Notes under the pieces: generated by a model | Databases searched by the model: none | Seen by the model: the letters and a program-made list of their open reading frames with translations, nothing else | What the model was told of the DNA's origin: nothing | Assembly: GCA_003567055.1 (NCBI GenBank) | Contig: PXAW01000070.1 | Coordinates: 1 to 5,431 of the forward strand | Length of the DNA stretch: 5,431 bases | Source of the DNA: Hyphomicrobiales bacterium | GTDB lineage: Bacteria > Pseudomonadota > Alphaproteobacteria > Rhizobiales > Beijerinckiaceae | Reading direction: 5' to 3' | Translations under genes and position numbers: made by a program | Part shown: positions 5,003 through 5,431 of the stretch, one piece after another | Layout: each line of letters starts with the position of its first letter | How positions within the stretch are numbered: position 1 is the stretch's first letter

Positions 5003-5431
5003 ATGCGCGTACTTCTCATCGAGGACGATGGCGCAACGGCGCAAAGCATCGAATTGATGTTGAAATCCGAGGATTTCAACGTCTACACCACCGATCTCGG
5101 CGAAGAGGGTGTCGATCTCGGCAAGCTCTACGATTACGACATCATCCTCCTCGACCTCAATCTTCCCGACATGTCGGGTTACGAGGTTCTGCGCACGTTG
5201 CGTGTTGCCAAGATCAAGACACCCATCCTGATCCTCTCCGGCATGGCCGGCATCGAGGACAAGGTACGCGGTCTTGGTTTCGGCGCCGACGACTACCTGA
5301 CGAAGCCCTTCCACAAGGACGAACTGGTCGCCCGCATCCATGCGATCGTCCGTCGCTCCAAGGGCCATGCCCAATCGGTGATCACCACCGGCGATCTCGT
5401 CGTCAATCTCGACACCAAGACAGTCGAAGTC
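5003..5431 (+). CDS. ctrA: Cell-cycle response regulator CtrA (5' part, cut by window end)
   Basis: The first 143 residues of CtrA, an OmpR/PhoB-type response regulator and master transcription factor of the alphaproteobacterial cell cycle, which also activates flagellar genes. The receiver domain (1-about 118) begins [20 protein letters not shown] and carries the acidic pocket E7/D8/D9, the phosphoacceptor D51 in [12 protein letters not shown]79 of LILSG and K101 of TKPF. The linker and start of the DNA-binding domain read [20 protein letters not shown], nearly identical to what I recall of Caulobacter CtrA. The winged-helix domain is mostly beyond the window; the frame stays open to base 5431. 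The ATG at 5003 gives the standard N-terminus and has GGGGA 8 nt upstream. In Caulobacter it is phosphorylated through the CckA-ChpT relay and proteolysed by ClpXP; the relevant partners and the C-terminus are not in view. Regulation here is probably by CtrA itself and by CcrM methylation, given the upstream sites. Confidence 0.98.
   Translation, partial: MRVLLIEDDGATAQSIELMLKSEDFNVYTTDLGEEGVDLGKLYDYDIILLDLNLPDMSGYEVLRTLRVAKIKTPILILSGMAGIEDKVRGLGFGADDYLTKPFHKDELVARIHAIVRRSKGHAQSVITTGDLVVNLDTKTVEV

Noticed and set aside
4937..5374. 145-codon minus-strand open frame opposite ctrA.
   Set aside because: Antisense shadow of ctrA, which is near-identical to known CtrA on the plus strand.

Overview
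The window looks like chromosomal DNA from a GC-rich alphaproteobacterium, most likely of the Rhizobiales/Hyphomicrobiales. The main reason is the 3' end: its first 143 codons are an almost canonical CtrA, the cell-cycle master response regulator restricted to Alphaproteobacteria. CtrA is divergent from an alphaproteobacterial-type fliI-fliJ pair. Everything here looks like ordinary core or near-core DNA. I see no insertion sequence, integrase, tRNA, rRNA or CRISPR array.

Layout from left to right. Positions 40-755 (minus) hold a two-gene unit: a 51-residue membrane protein of the DUF5993 type, too short for usual ORF calling, followed by a DsbB-like quinone-dependent disulfide oxidoreductase. 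Positions 921-1985 (minus) hold a soluble chemoreceptor-like protein with a short methyl-accepting signalling hairpin at the N-terminus and a Cache-like sensor domain at the C-terminus, the reverse of the usual order. An AT-rich divergent intergenic region (1986-2204) separates it from a GNAT acetyltransferase at 2205-2867 (plus), whose 3' end overlaps that of fliJ by 7 bp. Positions 2861-4653 (minus) carry fliI then fliJ, the ATPase and stalk/chaperone proteins of the flagellar export apparatus. A 349-bp regulatory region (4654-5002) separates fliI from ctrA (5003 to the window end, truncated).

The common theme is motility and cell-cycle control. The fliI/ctrA intergenic region holds seven GANTC motifs (CcrM methylation sites) within 199 bp, a near-consensus CtrA box close to fliI, a TTAACCAT CtrA half-site upstream of ctrA and a perfect inverted repeat in the ctrA leader. 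A second near-consensus CtrA box lies between the chemoreceptor and GNAT genes. This fits a model in which CtrA controls itself and neighbouring motility genes and DNA methylation times ctrA expression. That model is inferred from motifs and from knowledge of Caulobacter and relatives; it is not demonstrated here. The most unusual protein-level observations are the displaced second cysteine pair of the DsbB-like protein and the inverted, membrane-free architecture of the chemoreceptor.
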